A DNA stretch of 64,000 bases, from positions 1 through 64,000 of the forward strand of contig OZ037888.1 of NCBI GenBank assembly GCA_964035575.1. The letters run 5' to 3'. This DNA is from Rhynchopus sp. YZ270_cl-10 (taxonomy: Eukaryota > Euglenozoa > Diplonemea > Diplonemida > Diplonemidae). The notes below the pieces were generated by a model. The model was given only the letters and a program-made list of their open reading frames with translations, was not told the DNA's origin and made no database searches. The translations under genes were made by a program, and so were the position numbers. Shown in pieces: positions 1 to 11,930 of this stretch. Positions within the stretch are counted from its first letter, which is position 1, and the number at the start of each line of letters is the position of its first letter.

Positions 1-3000
1 GGGTTTGCGGGTTTGCGGGTTTGCGGGTTTGCGGGTTTGCGGGTTTGCGGGTTTGCGGGTTTGCGGGTTTGCGGGTTTGCGGGTTTGCGGGTTTGCGGGT
101 TTGCGGGTTTGCGGGTTTGCGGGTTTGCGGGTTTGCGGGTTTGCGGGTTTGCGGGTTTGCGGGTTTGCGGGTTTGCGGGTTTGCGGGTTTGCGGGTTTGC
201 GGGTTTGCGGGTTTGCGGGTTTGCGGGTTTGCGGGTTTGCGGGTTTGCGGGTTTGCGGGTTTGCGGGTTTGCGGGTTTGCGGGTTTGCGGGTTTGCGGGT
301 TTGCGGGTTTGCGGGTTTGCGGGTTTGCGGGTTTGCGGGTTTGCGGGTTTGCGGGTTTGCGGGTTTGCGGGTTTGCGGGTTTGCGGGTTTGCGGGTTTGC
401 GGGTTTGCGGGTTTGCGGGTTTGCGGGTTTGCGGGTTTGCGGGTTTGCGGGTTTGCGGGTTTGCGGGTTTGCGGGTTTGCGGGTTTGCGGGTTTGCGGGT
501 TTGCGGGTTTGCGGGTTTGCGGGTTTGCGGGTTTGCGGGTTTGCGGGTTTGCGGGTTTGCGGGTTTGCGGGTTTGCGGGTTTGCGGGTTTGCGGGTTTGC
601 GGGTTTGCGGGTTTGCGGGTTTGCGGGTTTGCGGGTTTGCGGGTTTGCGGGTTTGCGGGTTTGCGGGTTTGCGGGTTTGCGGGTTTGCGGGTTTGCGGGT
701 TTGCGGGTTTGCGGGTTTGCGGGTTTGCGGGTTTGCGGGTTTGCGGGTTTGCGGGTTTGCGGGTTTGCGGGTTTGCGGGTTTGCGGGTTTGCGGGTTTGC
801 GGGTTTGCGGGTTTGCGGGTTTGCGGGTTTGCGGGTTTGCGGGTTTGCGGGTTTGCGGGTTTGCGGGTTTGCGGGTTTGCGGGTTTGCGGGTTTGCGGGT
901 TTGCGGGTTTGCGGGTTTGCGGGTTTGCGGGTTTGCGGGTTTGCGGGTTTGCGGGTTTGCGGGTTTGCGGGTTTGCGGGTTTGCGGGTTTGCGGGTTTGC
1001 GGGTTTGCGGGTTTGCGGGTTTGCGGGTTTGCGGGTTTGCGGGTTTGCGGGTTTGCGGGTTTGCGGGTTTGCGGGTTTGCGGGTTTGCGGGTTTGCGGGT
1101 TTGCGGGTTTGCGGGTTTGCGGGTTTGCGGGTTTGCGGGTTTGCGGGTTTGCGGGTTTGCGGGTTTGCGGGTTTGCGGGTTTGCGGGTTTGCGGGTTTGC
1201 GGGTTTGCGGGTTTGCGGGTTTGCGGGTTTGCGGGTTTGCGGGTTTGCGGGTTTGCGGGTTTGCGGGTTTGCGGGTTTGCGGGTTTGCGGGTTTGCGGGT
1301 TTGCGGGTTTGCGGGTTTGCGGGTTTGCGGGTTTGCGGGTTTGCGGGTTTGCGGGTTTGCGGGTTTGCGGGTTTGCGGGTTTGCGGGTTTGCGGGTTTGC
1401 GGGTTTGCGGGTTTGCGGGTTTGCGGGTTTGCGGGTTTGCGGGTTTGCGGGTTTGCGGGTTTGCGGGTTTGCGGGTTTGCGGGTTTGCGGGTTTGCGGGT
1501 TTGCGGGTTTGCGGGTTTGCGGGTTTGCGGGTTTGCGGGTTTGCGGGTTTGCGGGTTTGCGGGTTTGCGGGTTTGCGGGTTTGCGGGTTTGCGGGTTTGC
1601 GGGTTTGCGGGTTTGCGGGTTTGCGGGTTTGCGGGTTTGCGGGTTTGCGGGTTTGCGGGTTTGCGGGTTTGCGGGTTTGCGGGTTTGCGGGTTTGCGGGT
1701 TTGCGGGTTTGCGGGTTTGCGGGTTTGCGGGTTTGCGGGTTTGCGGGTTTGCGGGTTTGCGGGTTTGCGGGTTTGCGGGTTTGCGGGTTTGCGGGTTTGC
1801 GGGTTTGCGGGTTTGCGGGTTTGCGGGTTTGCGGGTTTGCGGGTTTGCGGGTTTGCGGGTTTGCGGGTTTGCGGGTTTGCGGGTTTGCGGGTTTGCGGGT
1901 TTGCGGGTTTGCGGGTTTGCGGGTTTGCGGGTTTGCGGGTTTGCGGGTTTGCGGGTTTGCGGGTTTGCGGGTTTGCGGGTTTGCGGGTTTGCGGGTTTGC
2001 GGGTTTGCGGGTTTGCGGGTTTGCGGGTTTGCGGGTTTGCGGGTTTGCGGGTTTGCGGGTTTGCGGGTTTGCGGGTTTGCGGGTTTGCGGGTTTGCGGGT
2101 TTGCGGGTTTGCGGGTTTGCGGGTTTGCGGGTTTGCGGGTTTGCGGGTTTGCGGGTTTGCGGGTTTGCGGGTTTGCGGGTTTGCGGGTTTGCGGGTTTGC
2201 GGGTTTGCGGGTTTGCGGGTTTGCGGGTTTGCGGGTTTGCGGGTTTGCGGGTTTGCGGGTTTGCGGGTTTGCGGGTTTGCGGGTTTGCGGGTTTGCGGGT
2301 TTGCGGGTTTGCGGGTTTGCGGGTTTGCGGGTTTGCGGGTTTGCGGGTTTGCGGGTTTGCGGGTTTGCGGGTTTGCGGGTTTGCGGGTTTGCGGGTTTGC
2401 GGGTTTGCGGGTTTGCGGGTTTGCGGGTTTGCGGGTTTGCGGGTTTGCGGGTTTGCGGGTTTGCGGGTTTGCGGGTTTGCGGGTTTGCGGGTTTGCGGGT
2501 TTGCGGGTTTGCGGGTTTGCGGGTTTGCGGGTTTGCGGGTTTGCGGGTTTGCGGGTTTGCGGGTTTGCGGGTTTGCGGGTTTGCGGGTTTGCGGGTTTGC
2601 GGGTTTGCGGGTTTGCGGGTTTGCGGGTTTGCGGGTTTGCGGGTTTGCGGGTTTGCGGGTTTGCGGGTTTGCGGGTTTGCGGGTTTGCGGGTTTGCGGGT
2701 TTGCGGGTTTGCGGGTTTGCGGGTTTGCGGGTTTGCGGGTTTGCGGGTTTGCGGGTTTGCGGGTTTGCGGGTTTGCGGGTTTGCGGGTTTGCGGGTTTGC
2801 GGGTTTGCGGGTTTGCGGGTTTGCGGGTTTGCGGGTTTGCGGGTTTGCGGGTTTGCGGGTTTGCGGGTTTGCGGGTTTGCGGGTTTGCGGGTTTGCGGGT
2901 TTGCGGGTTTGCGGGTTTGCGGGTTTGCGGGTTTGCGGGTTTGCGGGTTTGCGGGTTTGCGGGTTTGCGGGTTTGCGGGTTTGCGGGTTTGCGGGTTTGC

Positions 3001-5310
3001 GGGTTTGCGGGTTTGCGGGTTTGCGGGTTTGCGGGTTTGCGGGTTTGCGGGTTTGCGGGTTTGCGGGTTTGCGGGTTTGCGGGTTTGCGGGTTTGCGGGT
3101 TTGCGGGTTTGCGGGTTTGCGGGTTTGCGGGTTTGCGGGTTTGCGGGTTTGCGGGTTTGCGGGTTTGCGGGTTTGCGGGTTTGCGGGTTTGCGGGTTTGC
3201 GGGTTTGCGGGTTTGCGGGTTTGCGGGTTTGCGGGTTTGCGGGTTTGCGGGTTTGCGGGTTTGCGGGTTTGCGGGTTTGCGGGTTTGCGGGTTTGCGGGT
3301 TTGCGGGTTTGCGGGTTTGCGGGTTTGCGGGTTTGCGGGTTTGCGGGTTTGCGGGTTTGCGGGTTTGCGGGTTTGCGGGTTTGCGGGTTTGCGGGTTTGC
3401 GGGTTTGCGGGTTTGCGGGTTTGCGGGTTTGCGGGTTTGCGGGTTTGCGGGTTTGCGGGTTTGCGGGTTTGCGGGTTTGCGGGTTTGCGGGTTTGCGGGT
3501 TTGCGGGTTTGCGGGTTTGCGGGTTTGCGGGTTTGCGGGTTTGCGGGTTTGCGGGTTTGCGGGTTTGCGGGTTTGCGGGTTTGCGGGTTTGCGGGTTTGC
3601 GGGTTTGCGGGTTTGCGGGTTTGCGGGTTTGCGGGTTTGCGGGTTTGCGGGTTTGCGGGTTTGCGGGTTTGCGGGTTTGCGGGTTTGCGGGTTTGCGGGT
3701 TTGCGGGTTTGCGGGTTTGCGGGTTTGCGGGTTTGCGGGTTTGCGGGTTTGCGGGTTTGCGGGTTTGCGGGTTTGCGGGTTTGCGGGTTTGCGGGTTTGC
3801 GGGTTTGCGGGTTTGCGGGTTTGCGGGTTTGCGGGTTTGCGGGTTTGCGGGTTTGCGGGTTTGCGGGTTTGCGGGTTTGCGGGTTTGCGGGTTTGCGGGT
3901 TTGCGGGTTTGCGGGTTTGCGGGTTTGCGGGTTTGCGGGTTTGCGGGTTTGCGGGTTTGCGGGTTTGCGGGTTTGCGGGTTTGCGGGTTTGCGGGTTTGC
4001 GGGTTTGCGGGTTTGCGGGTTTGCGGGTTTGCGGGTTTGCGGGTTTGCGGGTTTGCGGGTTTGCGGGTTTGCGGGTTTGCGGGTTTGCGGGTTTGCGGGT
4101 TTGCGGGTTTGCGGGTTTGCGGGTTTGCGGGTTTGCGGGTTTGCGGGTTTGCGGGTTTGCGGGTTTGCGGGTTTGCGGGTTTGCGGGTTTGCGGGTTTGC
4201 GGGTTTGCGGGTTTGCGGGTTTGCGGGTTTGCGGGTTTGCGGGTTTGCGGGTTTGCGGGTTTGCGGGTTTGCGGGTTTGCGGGTTTGCGGGTTTGCGGGT
4301 TTGCGGGTTTGCGGGTTTGCGGGTTTGCGGGTTTGCGGGTTTGCGGGTTTGCGGGTTTGCGGGTTTGCGGGTTTGCGGGTTTGCGGGTTTGCGGGTTTGC
4401 GGGTTTGCGGGTTTGCGGGTTTGCGGGTTTGCGGGTTTGCGGGTTTGCGGGTTTGCGGGTTTGCGGGTTTGCGGGTTTGCGGGTTTGCGGGTTTGCGGGT
4501 TTGCGGGTTTGCGGGTTTGCGGGTTTGCGGGTTTGCGGGTTTGCGGGTTTGCGGGTTTGCGGGTTTGCGGGTTTGCGGGTTTGCGGGTTTGCGGGTTTGC
4601 GGGTTTGCGGGTTTGCGGGTTTGCGGGTTTGCGGGTTTGCGGGTTTGCGGGTTTGCGGGTTTGCGGGTTTGCGGGTTTGCGGGTTTGCGGGTTTGCGGGT
4701 TTGCGGGTTTGCGGGTTTGCGGGTTTGCGGGTTTGCGGGTTTGCGGGTTTGCGGGTTTGCGGGTTTGCGGGTTTGCGGGTTTGCGGGTTTGCGGGTTTGC
4801 GGGTTTGCGGGTTTGCGGGTTTGCGGGTTTGCGGGTTTGCGGGTTTGCGGGTTTGCGGGTTTGCGGGTTTGCGGGTTTGCGGGTTTGCGGGTTTGCGGGT
4901 TTGCGGGTTTGCGGGTTTGCGGGTTTGCGGGTTTGCGGGTTTGCGGGTTTGCGGGTTTGCGGGTTTGCGGGTTTGCGGGTTTGCGGGTTTGCGGGTTTGC
5001 GGGTTTGCGGGTTTGCGGGTTTGCGGGTTTGCGGGTTTGCGGGTTTGCGGGTTTGCGGGTTTGCGGGTTTGCGGGTTTGCGGGTTTGCGGGTTTGTGGGT
5101 TTGCGGGTTTGCGGGTTTGCGGGTTTGCGGGTTTGCGGGTTTGCGGGTTTGCGGGTTTGCGGGTTTGCGGGTTTGCGGGTTTGCGGGTTTGCGGGTTTGC
5201 GGGTTTACGGGTTTGCGGGTTTGCGGGTTTGCGGGTTTGCGGGTTTGCGGGTTTGCGGGTTTGCGGGTTTGCGGGTTTGCGGGTTTGCGGGTTTGCGGGT
5301 TTGCGGGTTT
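1..5310 (+). repeat. 8-bp satellite array A, (GGGTTTGC)n, about 664 copies
   Basis: Uninterrupted tandem GGGTTTGC runs from the window edge, so the true array is longer. I see only two variant bases, near 5,096 and 5,208, both in the last ~215 bp beside the 379-bp satellite. Near-perfect identity inside with variants at the edge is the pattern expected of recent amplification or unequal exchange. Each unit supplies a GGG run separated by TTTGC, so the G-rich strand could form G-quadruplexes. Eight is not a multiple of three and the unit has no stop in any frame, so all six frames stay open. These frames are repeat artefacts, not genes. Confidence 0.98.
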
Positions 5311-7236
5311 CTAATTATTACGGGTTTGAGGGGTACAAAATGGCGACGCTGCGGGATTGCTGGATCGCGTGGTCCCAGTATTTCTGATATGACACTCCGG
5401 TAGACTGGGGCCCAAAAACGACGTAATGTACTGGGTTTGGATGTTAGCATTTTCTGGCAATATTTTAAAATTAAAAATGAGTACGAATACCCTGTACTAC
5501 CATGTATTCTGTATAAAATAGCCGTAAAATTACGCCACATTTAACCACAACTACTCAAAATGTGAAATCTGTTGCTTTAATGGACTCATAGAGCATTTTT
5601 ATAACCTGGACATGGGGGTCAGATTCCACTTTAGAGCACCTAAAATTTGGTCAAAATAATTTTTTTTCACTATTTCTGCCTCTGGGTATCTAATTATTAC
5701 GGGTTTGAGGGGTACAAAATGGCGACGCTGCGGGATTGCTGGATCGCGTGGTCCCAGTATTTCTGATATGACACTCCGGTAGACTGGGGCCCAAAAACGA
5801 CGTAATGTACTGGGTTTGGATGTTAGCATTTTCTGGCAATATTTTAAAATTAAAAATGAGTACGAATACCCTGTACTACCATGTATTCTGTATAAAATAG
5901 CCGTAAAATTACGCCACATTTAACCACAACTACTCAAAATGTGAAATCTGTTGCTTTAATGGACTCATAGAGCATTTTTATAACCTGGACATGGGGGTCA
6001 GATTCCACTTTAGAGCACCTAAAATTTGGTCAAAATAATTTTTTTTCACTATTTCTGCCTCTGGGTATCTAATTATTACGGGTTTGAGGGGTACAAAATG
6101 GCGACGCTGCGGGATTGCTGGATCGCGTGGTCCCAGTATTTCTGATATGACACTCCGGTAGACTGGGGCCCAAAAACGACGTAATGTACTGGGTTTGGAT
6201 GTTAGCATTTTCTGGCAATATTTTAAAATTAAAAATGAGTACGAATACCCTGTACTACCATGTATTCTGCATAAAATAGCCGTAAAATTACGCCACATTT
6301 AACCACAACTACTCAAAATGTGAAATCTGTTGCTTTAATGGACTCATAGAGCATTTTTATAACCTGGACATGGGGGTCAGATTCCACTTTAGAGCACCTA
6401 AAATTTGGTCAAAATAATTTTTTTTCACTATTTCTGCCTCTGGGTATCTAATTATTACGGGTTTGAGGGGTACAAAATGGCGACGCTGCGGGATTGCTGG
6501 ATCGCGTGGTCCCAGTATTTCTGATATGACACTCCGGTAGACTGGGGCCCAAAAACGACGTAATGTACTGGGTTTGGATGTTAGCATTTTCTGGCAATAT
6601 TTTAAAATTAAAAATGAGTACGAATACCCTGTACTACCATGTATTCTGTATAAAATAGCCGTAAAATTACGCCACATTTAACCACAACTACTCAAAATGT
6701 GAAATCTGTTGCTTTAATGGACTCATAGAGCATTTTTATAACCTGGACATGGGGGTCAGATTCCACTTTAGAGCACCTAAAATTTGGTCAAAATAATTTT
6801 TTTTCACTATTTCTGCCTCTGGGTATCTAATTATTACGGGTTTGAGGGGTACAAAATGGCGACGCTGCGGGATTGCTGGATCGCGTGGTCCCAGTATTTC
6901 TGATATGACACTCCGGTAGACTGGGGCCCAAAAACGACGTAATGTACTGGGTTTGGATGTTAGCATTTTCTGGCAATATTTTAAAATTAAAAATGAGTAC
7001 GAATACCCTGTACTACCATGTATTCTGCATAAAATAGCCGTAAAATTACGCCACATTTAACCACAACTACTCAAAATGTGAAATCTGTTGCTTTAATGGA
7101 CTCATAGAGCATTTTTATAACCTGGACATGGGGGTCAGATTCCACTTTAGAGCACCTAAAATTTGGTCAAAATAATTTTTTTTCACTATTTCTGCCTCTG
7201 GGTATCTAATTATTACGGGTTTGAGGGGTACAAAAT
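5311..7236. repeat. 379-bp satellite, five units plus a 31-bp partial unit
   Basis: The start CTAATTATTACGGG recurs at 5311, 5690, 6069, 6448, 6827 and 7206, an exact 379-bp period. Units are almost identical. One visible T/C difference (TGTATAAAAT against TGCATAAAAT) alternates over the last four units, suggesting a 758-bp dimeric order. Each unit carries a 106-codon minus-strand open frame that resembles no family known to me. Its conservation is explained by homogenisation of the satellite. The unit shares two modules with sequence beside arrays B, C and D: the TACAAAATGGCGACGCTGC block and the ACCTGGACATGGGGGTCAGA block. Confidence 0.95.
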
Positions 7237-7250
7237 TTCGACCGAGCGCA

Positions 7251-7360
7251 CCCACCACGCGCAGCGTGGTGGGGGCGCGAGGGAGAGCGGAGCGAGCCTT
7301 TACGCGCAGCGTGAAGGCGAGTGGAGCACGGGGGGTCTGGGGGGGCAGTGCCCCCCCAGA
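7251..7360. other. GC-rich segment with three strong hairpins
   Basis: Directly after the 379-bp satellite lie three inverted repeats. At 7251-7273 there is a perfect 10-bp stem with a GCA loop (CCCACCACGC/GCGTGGTGGG). At 7296-7318 there is a 10-bp stem with one wobble pair and again a GCA loop. At 7336-7360 there is a 12-bp stem (TCTGGGGGGGCA) around one central base, followed by AAAAATTTTT. The composition is unlike the AT-rich surroundings. It could be a transposon-end hairpin, a small structured RNA or a boundary. No function can be assigned from sequence alone. Confidence 0.75.
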
Positions 7361-7439
7361 AAAATTTTTGAAGTTAGGCAGTCCTGATTTGGGAGTTTTT
7401 TTGTAGATTTGTATGTATTTTTGGGTGAGGGAATGCTCG

Positions 7440-9451
7440 AGAGAGAGAACATATCAGTGAAGCGAGGAGGGTGCTCACCAGGATGTCAGGTACTTTAGGT
7501 AAGGTTACTGTGTTCGCGTTAGTAGTGTCAGAGCTATTTATACTCACAAGCGCCCTCTATTAACATATGTAAGAGTCCTTCTACGTGTACATGCATGAGT
7601 AAGTGCAGGTAAATCTATGAGTAATTGCCTTTATAGATACATGGCTTTAAGACTACACCAAATTGAAATATGTGAAAGTCAGCATTTGCGGTGCTGAACC
7701 ACACAAACCTGCCACAAAAAAGCGAGATAATTTGTAGACATTAGACTCAGAAATGATATGGGGCCAAATGAGGTTCAAAACCAGCTCTAACCAATAGCTA
7801 TCTGGTAGTACTCATTATTGGTAGTGGCCAAATAGTCTGTCTCTCAACCACACCTGAGATGTCATGTTTCAGCGAGCTTTATTATAATGGAATATTATGG
7901 AAGAGTTTTTCTGGACTAAACCGGTCGGTACAACTCTCTGCCAATTTTTACCAAGACTTCTTACATACACACGTACCATTATCTACCATTACCTGAAGAG
8001 CAAATTATCTTCACACCCACACCGTGAAATAATCTACCGACTTTCTTCACTCCTGAATATTATGAGCAAAAGTTCTGTCAAAAACCTGGCACTAAAAGCG
8101 AACTGCAGACGTATTTTTATGTTATTATTAGCGGAGGAGCCTTTGAACCACACCATCCTGCGACACATAATTTTTCTGAGAATCAGTCATTATTAGCGGC
8201 GGATCTAAATAGCCTAATAACAATCAGCCTGTTCTACATTAGCAGTGAATATAAGCGGTGGAGCAAAGTGCCTCTCAACCACACCCTCCTGCTCCTACAT
8301 TTTAGCAACCTTTCTTCCATGCACAAATGAAATAAATCCGCCAACACTTTAGCAAACTATCTTCTCTATTCGAATATGTCAGTATTAATATCATAGAAAT
8401 AAAATAGTCTCTCATTGAGACTCAACCACATTATTCATTGAAAGATTTTGATTTTTGATTCTCCGTAGTCTGTGCGTGCTGTGATGGGGTCAATTTACGC
8501 TGCGAAAAGGGTATATTCTTAACCTAAAAATGCATGTATCAGTTTTTATCCACCATATTATTTACATGGTGAAACGTTGCGAGCTTTTTTCTCACATATT
8601 AGTGATATTGAGCCAAATAGGTTCACAACCACACCAGTCTGTTATGTGGCAGCATATTTGCTGCGTGAGCAAAATATCCAAATATTCAATAACACGAACC
8701 TGCTGTTTTTAGCATAATATTAGAAGCTACATCCTGTCGTAGATTTTATATCCTATACCCAAATTGTGAACCCAATATCTCCACAGTTAAGTGGTACGTG
8801 GGGAAACTCAAATGTCTTCTCACCCAGAGCCTCCTGCCAAATGTTAGTGTTAGAGCTTTCAATTTTCATAGAAATCTAAAAAATTCGTAGAGGAACAAAT
8901 ATTAGTATAAATTGCGTCAGATCCCAACGTTGCGCGCAGACCATGCCTCCGTTTGTGAGCTTTTCTGTACTACTACCACCAATGCCTCAACCACACCATT
9001 TTAGCAAGCTCTTTTCGCGTTTGTGGCCACACCAGCTTATTGCAGTCAATATTCTCTGCGGAGCCAAATAGCCTCTCAACTACACAAACCTGCTGTTTTT
9101 AGCAGTATTTAGTGCAATCAGTTGTTATTAGAGCCCAAATCCTGCCATAAATAAGCTGCAGAGCGAAATACCTCTAAACTATACCATCTTGCTACAGTTT
9201 ATAACACGTTACTATAATCAATTACTCTGTACATATTAATCACTCATGTCAGCTGTATTCATAATAATTCACGGCGGAGCAAAATGCCTCATACCCACCC
9301 CATCATGCCTCATGCATGCTTTTCCGTGCCATTCAGGTTCTCCAGTGAATTTTAGGTTACATTGCGTGTTTACATATCATTACTCATACCATAATCGCAT
9401 CAACACAAAGTAGGTATAACCAAACCACATATTAGCGAGCTTTCTTCTTGT
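7440..9451. repeat. Degenerate ~70-130-bp repeat region (body of short unit 1)
   Basis: No credible gene. The stretch is built from decayed copies of a loose motif: GCGGCGGAGCAAAAT, then CCTCTCAACCACACC, then CTGCTACATTTTAGC and GAGCTTTCTT. Examples lie near 8,130, 8,195, 8,255, 8,990, 9,055, 9,150 and 9,275. The last copy ends TTAGCGAGCTTTCTTCTTGT and passes straight into array B. The same ~25-bp ending precedes arrays C, D and E, so this region supplies the right edge of a repeat unit. Confidence 0.65.
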
Positions 9452-9603
9452 GCGGGTTTGCGGGTTTGCGGGTTTGCGGGTTTGCGGGTTTGCGGGTTTG
9501 CGGGTTTGCGGGTTTGCGGGTTTGCGGGTTTGCGGGTTTGCGGGTTTGCGGGTTTGCGGGTTTGCGGGTTTGCGGGTTTGCGGGTTTGCGGGTTTGCGGG
9601 TTT
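9452..9603 (+). repeat. 8-bp satellite array B, (GGGTTTGC)n, 19 copies
   Basis: Nineteen tandem copies with no variants seen. The left flank is the GAGCTTTCTTCTTGT motif and the right flank is CTAGTTATTACGGGTTTGAG, the same two flanks as arrays C and D. Confidence 0.97.
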
Positions 9604-10506
9604 CTAGTTATTACGGGTTTGAGGGGTACAAAATGGCGACGCTGCAGGATTGCTGGATCGCGTGGTCCCAGTATTTCTGATAATACACTCCGGTAGATTG
9701 GGGCCCAAAAACGACGTAATGTACTGGGTTTGGATGTTAGCATTTTCTGAAGATACCTAAAATGGGTGCGGCATTTCACGGCTATTTTTGTGAAGGAATT
9801 GACGATATTTTGTGGTTCTAAGGTGTGTGTATTGTATGTGACGAAAATTTCAAAATGTGACATAAGTATGAAATATGGCCAGTATGCCCATAAAATGAGG
9901 CCATTGCAACCCTGGAGGACCACATTGGACATATTGGGCCAAATTTAGGTGTGTAAGTGTATCGGCTTTAAAATATTTTTTTTCGTGATTTTTGGGGTCA
10001 TTTTTTGGCTGGGAAAATTGGGCCACATTTAACCACAACTACTCAAAACATCAAATCTGTGGCTTTAATGGACTGATTGGGCGTTTTTATGACCTGGACA
10101 TGGGGGTCAGATACCATTTTAGACATGTTAAAAATTGGTCAGAAGACCCTGAGAGAAGAACCAAGGTCAAATTGACCTTGAGTACTGGGTCAAATTTGTG
10201 TGGGAAAAATGCCCAGTACATAATTGTTGATGCGCAAAAGTGCAAAATTCCTTCAGCAATGGCTTCATATGACATTTCCATAACCTGGACATGGGGGTCA
10301 GACTCCACTTTTGACCACCTAAAATTTGGTCATACACATGTATGAGACCCCAAAAACCAGGATTTTGACCAAAAAATTTTTCCCAGCAATTTTTGCCTAC
10401 AAAAAATCGAAAAAAAAATTTTTTGATTTTGGCTCTCCGGAGTCTGTGCGTGCTGTGGTGGGGTCAATTTGCGCTGAGAAATGGGTATTTTTGACCTAAA
10501 ATGCAT
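9604..10506. repeat. Array-proximal module X', ~900 bp, shared with both autonomous elements
   Basis: Reads essentially the same as 13810-14712 and 24941-25843. It starts with CTAGTTATTACGGGTTTGAG and the TACAAAATGGCGACGCTGC block (also in the 379-bp satellite). It ends in the first copies of the ~349-bp repeat. In the coding sense of the neighbouring elements (minus strand), this is their 3' terminal region, and it reads ...ATAACTAG at the array junction. Near identity between this short unit and the long elements shows a recent common source. No gene is visible. Confidence 0.9.
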
Positions 10507-11930
10507 GTATCAGTTTTTACATGATTTTTGGTGTTTTTGGGTTTTAGGTGGGTTTTTTGGTCAGTACCTAATTTCTGATGCTCAAAAGTACAAAATTCCT
10601 TCGGCAATGGCTTCATAGGACATTTCCATAACCTGGACATGGGGGTCAGACTCCACTTTTGACCACCTGAAATTTGGTCATACACATGTATGAGACCCAA
10701 AAACCAGGATTTTTGACCAAAAAAAATTTTCCCACCAATTTTTGCCTACAAAAAATCGAAAAAAAAAAATTTTGATTTTGGCTCTCCGGAGTCTGTGCGT
10801 GCAGTGATGGGGTCAATTTGCGCTGAGAAATGGGTATTTTTGACCTAAAATGCATGTATCAGTTTTTACATGATTTTTGGTGTTTTTGGGGTTTTAGGTG
10901 GGTTTTTTGGTCAGTACCTAATTTCTGATGCTCAAAAGTACAAAATTCCTTCGACAATCGCTTCATAGGACATTTCCATAACCTGGACATGGGGGTCAGA
11001 CTCAACTTTTGACCACCTAAAATTTGGTAATACACATGTGTGAGACCCCAAAAACCAGGATTTTGACCAAAAAATTTTTCCCAGCAATTTTTGCCTACAA
11101 AAAATCGAAAAAAAATATTTTTGATTTTGGGTCTCCGGAGTCTGTGTGTGCTGTGATGGGGTCAATTTGCGCTGAGAAATGGGTATTTTTGACCTAAAAT
11201 GCATGTATCAGTTTTTACATGATTTTTGGTGTTTTGGGGGTTTTAGGTGGGTTTTTTGGTCAGTACATAATGTGCAATGCTCAAAAGTACAAAATTCCTT
11301 CGACAATCGCTTCATAGGACATTTCCATAACCTGAACATGGGGGTCAGACACCACATTAGAGCAGCTAAAATTTGGTCATACACACGTATGAGACCCCAA
11401 AAACCAGGATTTTGACCAAAAAATTTTTCCCAGCAATTTTTGCCTACAAAAAATCGAAAAAAAAAATTTTTGATTTTGGCTCTCCGGAGTCTGTGTGTGC
11501 TGTGATGGGGTCAATTTGCGCTGAGAAATGGGTATTTTTGACCTAAAATTCATGTTTCAGTTTTTACATGTTTTTTGGTGTTTTTGGGGTATTGTGTGGG
11601 TTTTTTGGTCAGTACATAATGTGCAATGCTCAAAAGTACCAAATTCCTTCGCAATGGCTTCATAGGACATTTCCATAACCTGGACATGGGGGTCAGACAC
11701 CACTTTTGACCACCTGAAAATTGGTCATACACATGTATGATACCCCAAAAACCAGGATTTTTGACCAAAAAATTTTCCAAGCAATTTTTGCCTACAAAAA
11801 ATCAAAAAAAAAAAATTTTGATTTTGGGTCTCTGGAGTCTGTGCGTGCTGTGGTGGGGTCAATTTGCACTGAGAAATGGGTATTTTTGACTTAAAATGCA
11901 TGTATCAGTTTTTACATGATTTTAGAAAAC
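10240..11930. repeat. ~349-bp tandem repeat, about five units
   Basis: The phrase CCATAACCTGGACATGGGGG (once CCTGAACATG) recurs near 10281, 10629, 10979, 11328 and 11676, a spacing of 348-350 bp. Each unit also contains ACCAGGATTTTGACC, a run of A then TTTTTGATTTTGG, CTCCGGAGTCTGTGCG and GGGTCAATTTGCGCTGAG. Units differ by scattered substitutions and small indels, so they are older than the 379-bp satellite. About two units of the same repeat lie in each long element (14,487-14,940 and 25,618-26,070). No coding potential is seen. Confidence 0.9.

Noticed and set aside
1-5310. Array A as a chromosome-end telomere
   Set aside because: At a left end the plus strand should be the C-rich strand. 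Here it is G-rich, and the same repeat is clearly interstitial elsewhere in the window.
5-5403. Open frames of up to ~1,796 codons through GGGTTTGC arrays (also in arrays B-E, both strands)
   Set aside because: The 8-bp unit has no stop in any frame, so all frames give the same octapeptide (RVCGFAGL or NPQTRKPA). This is a by-product of the repeat.
5205-7056. Repeated 106-residue minus-strand frame in the 379-bp satellite as a gene family
   Set aside because: The frame is preserved because the satellite units are nearly identical. It has no recognisable domain and also runs into array A in the first unit.
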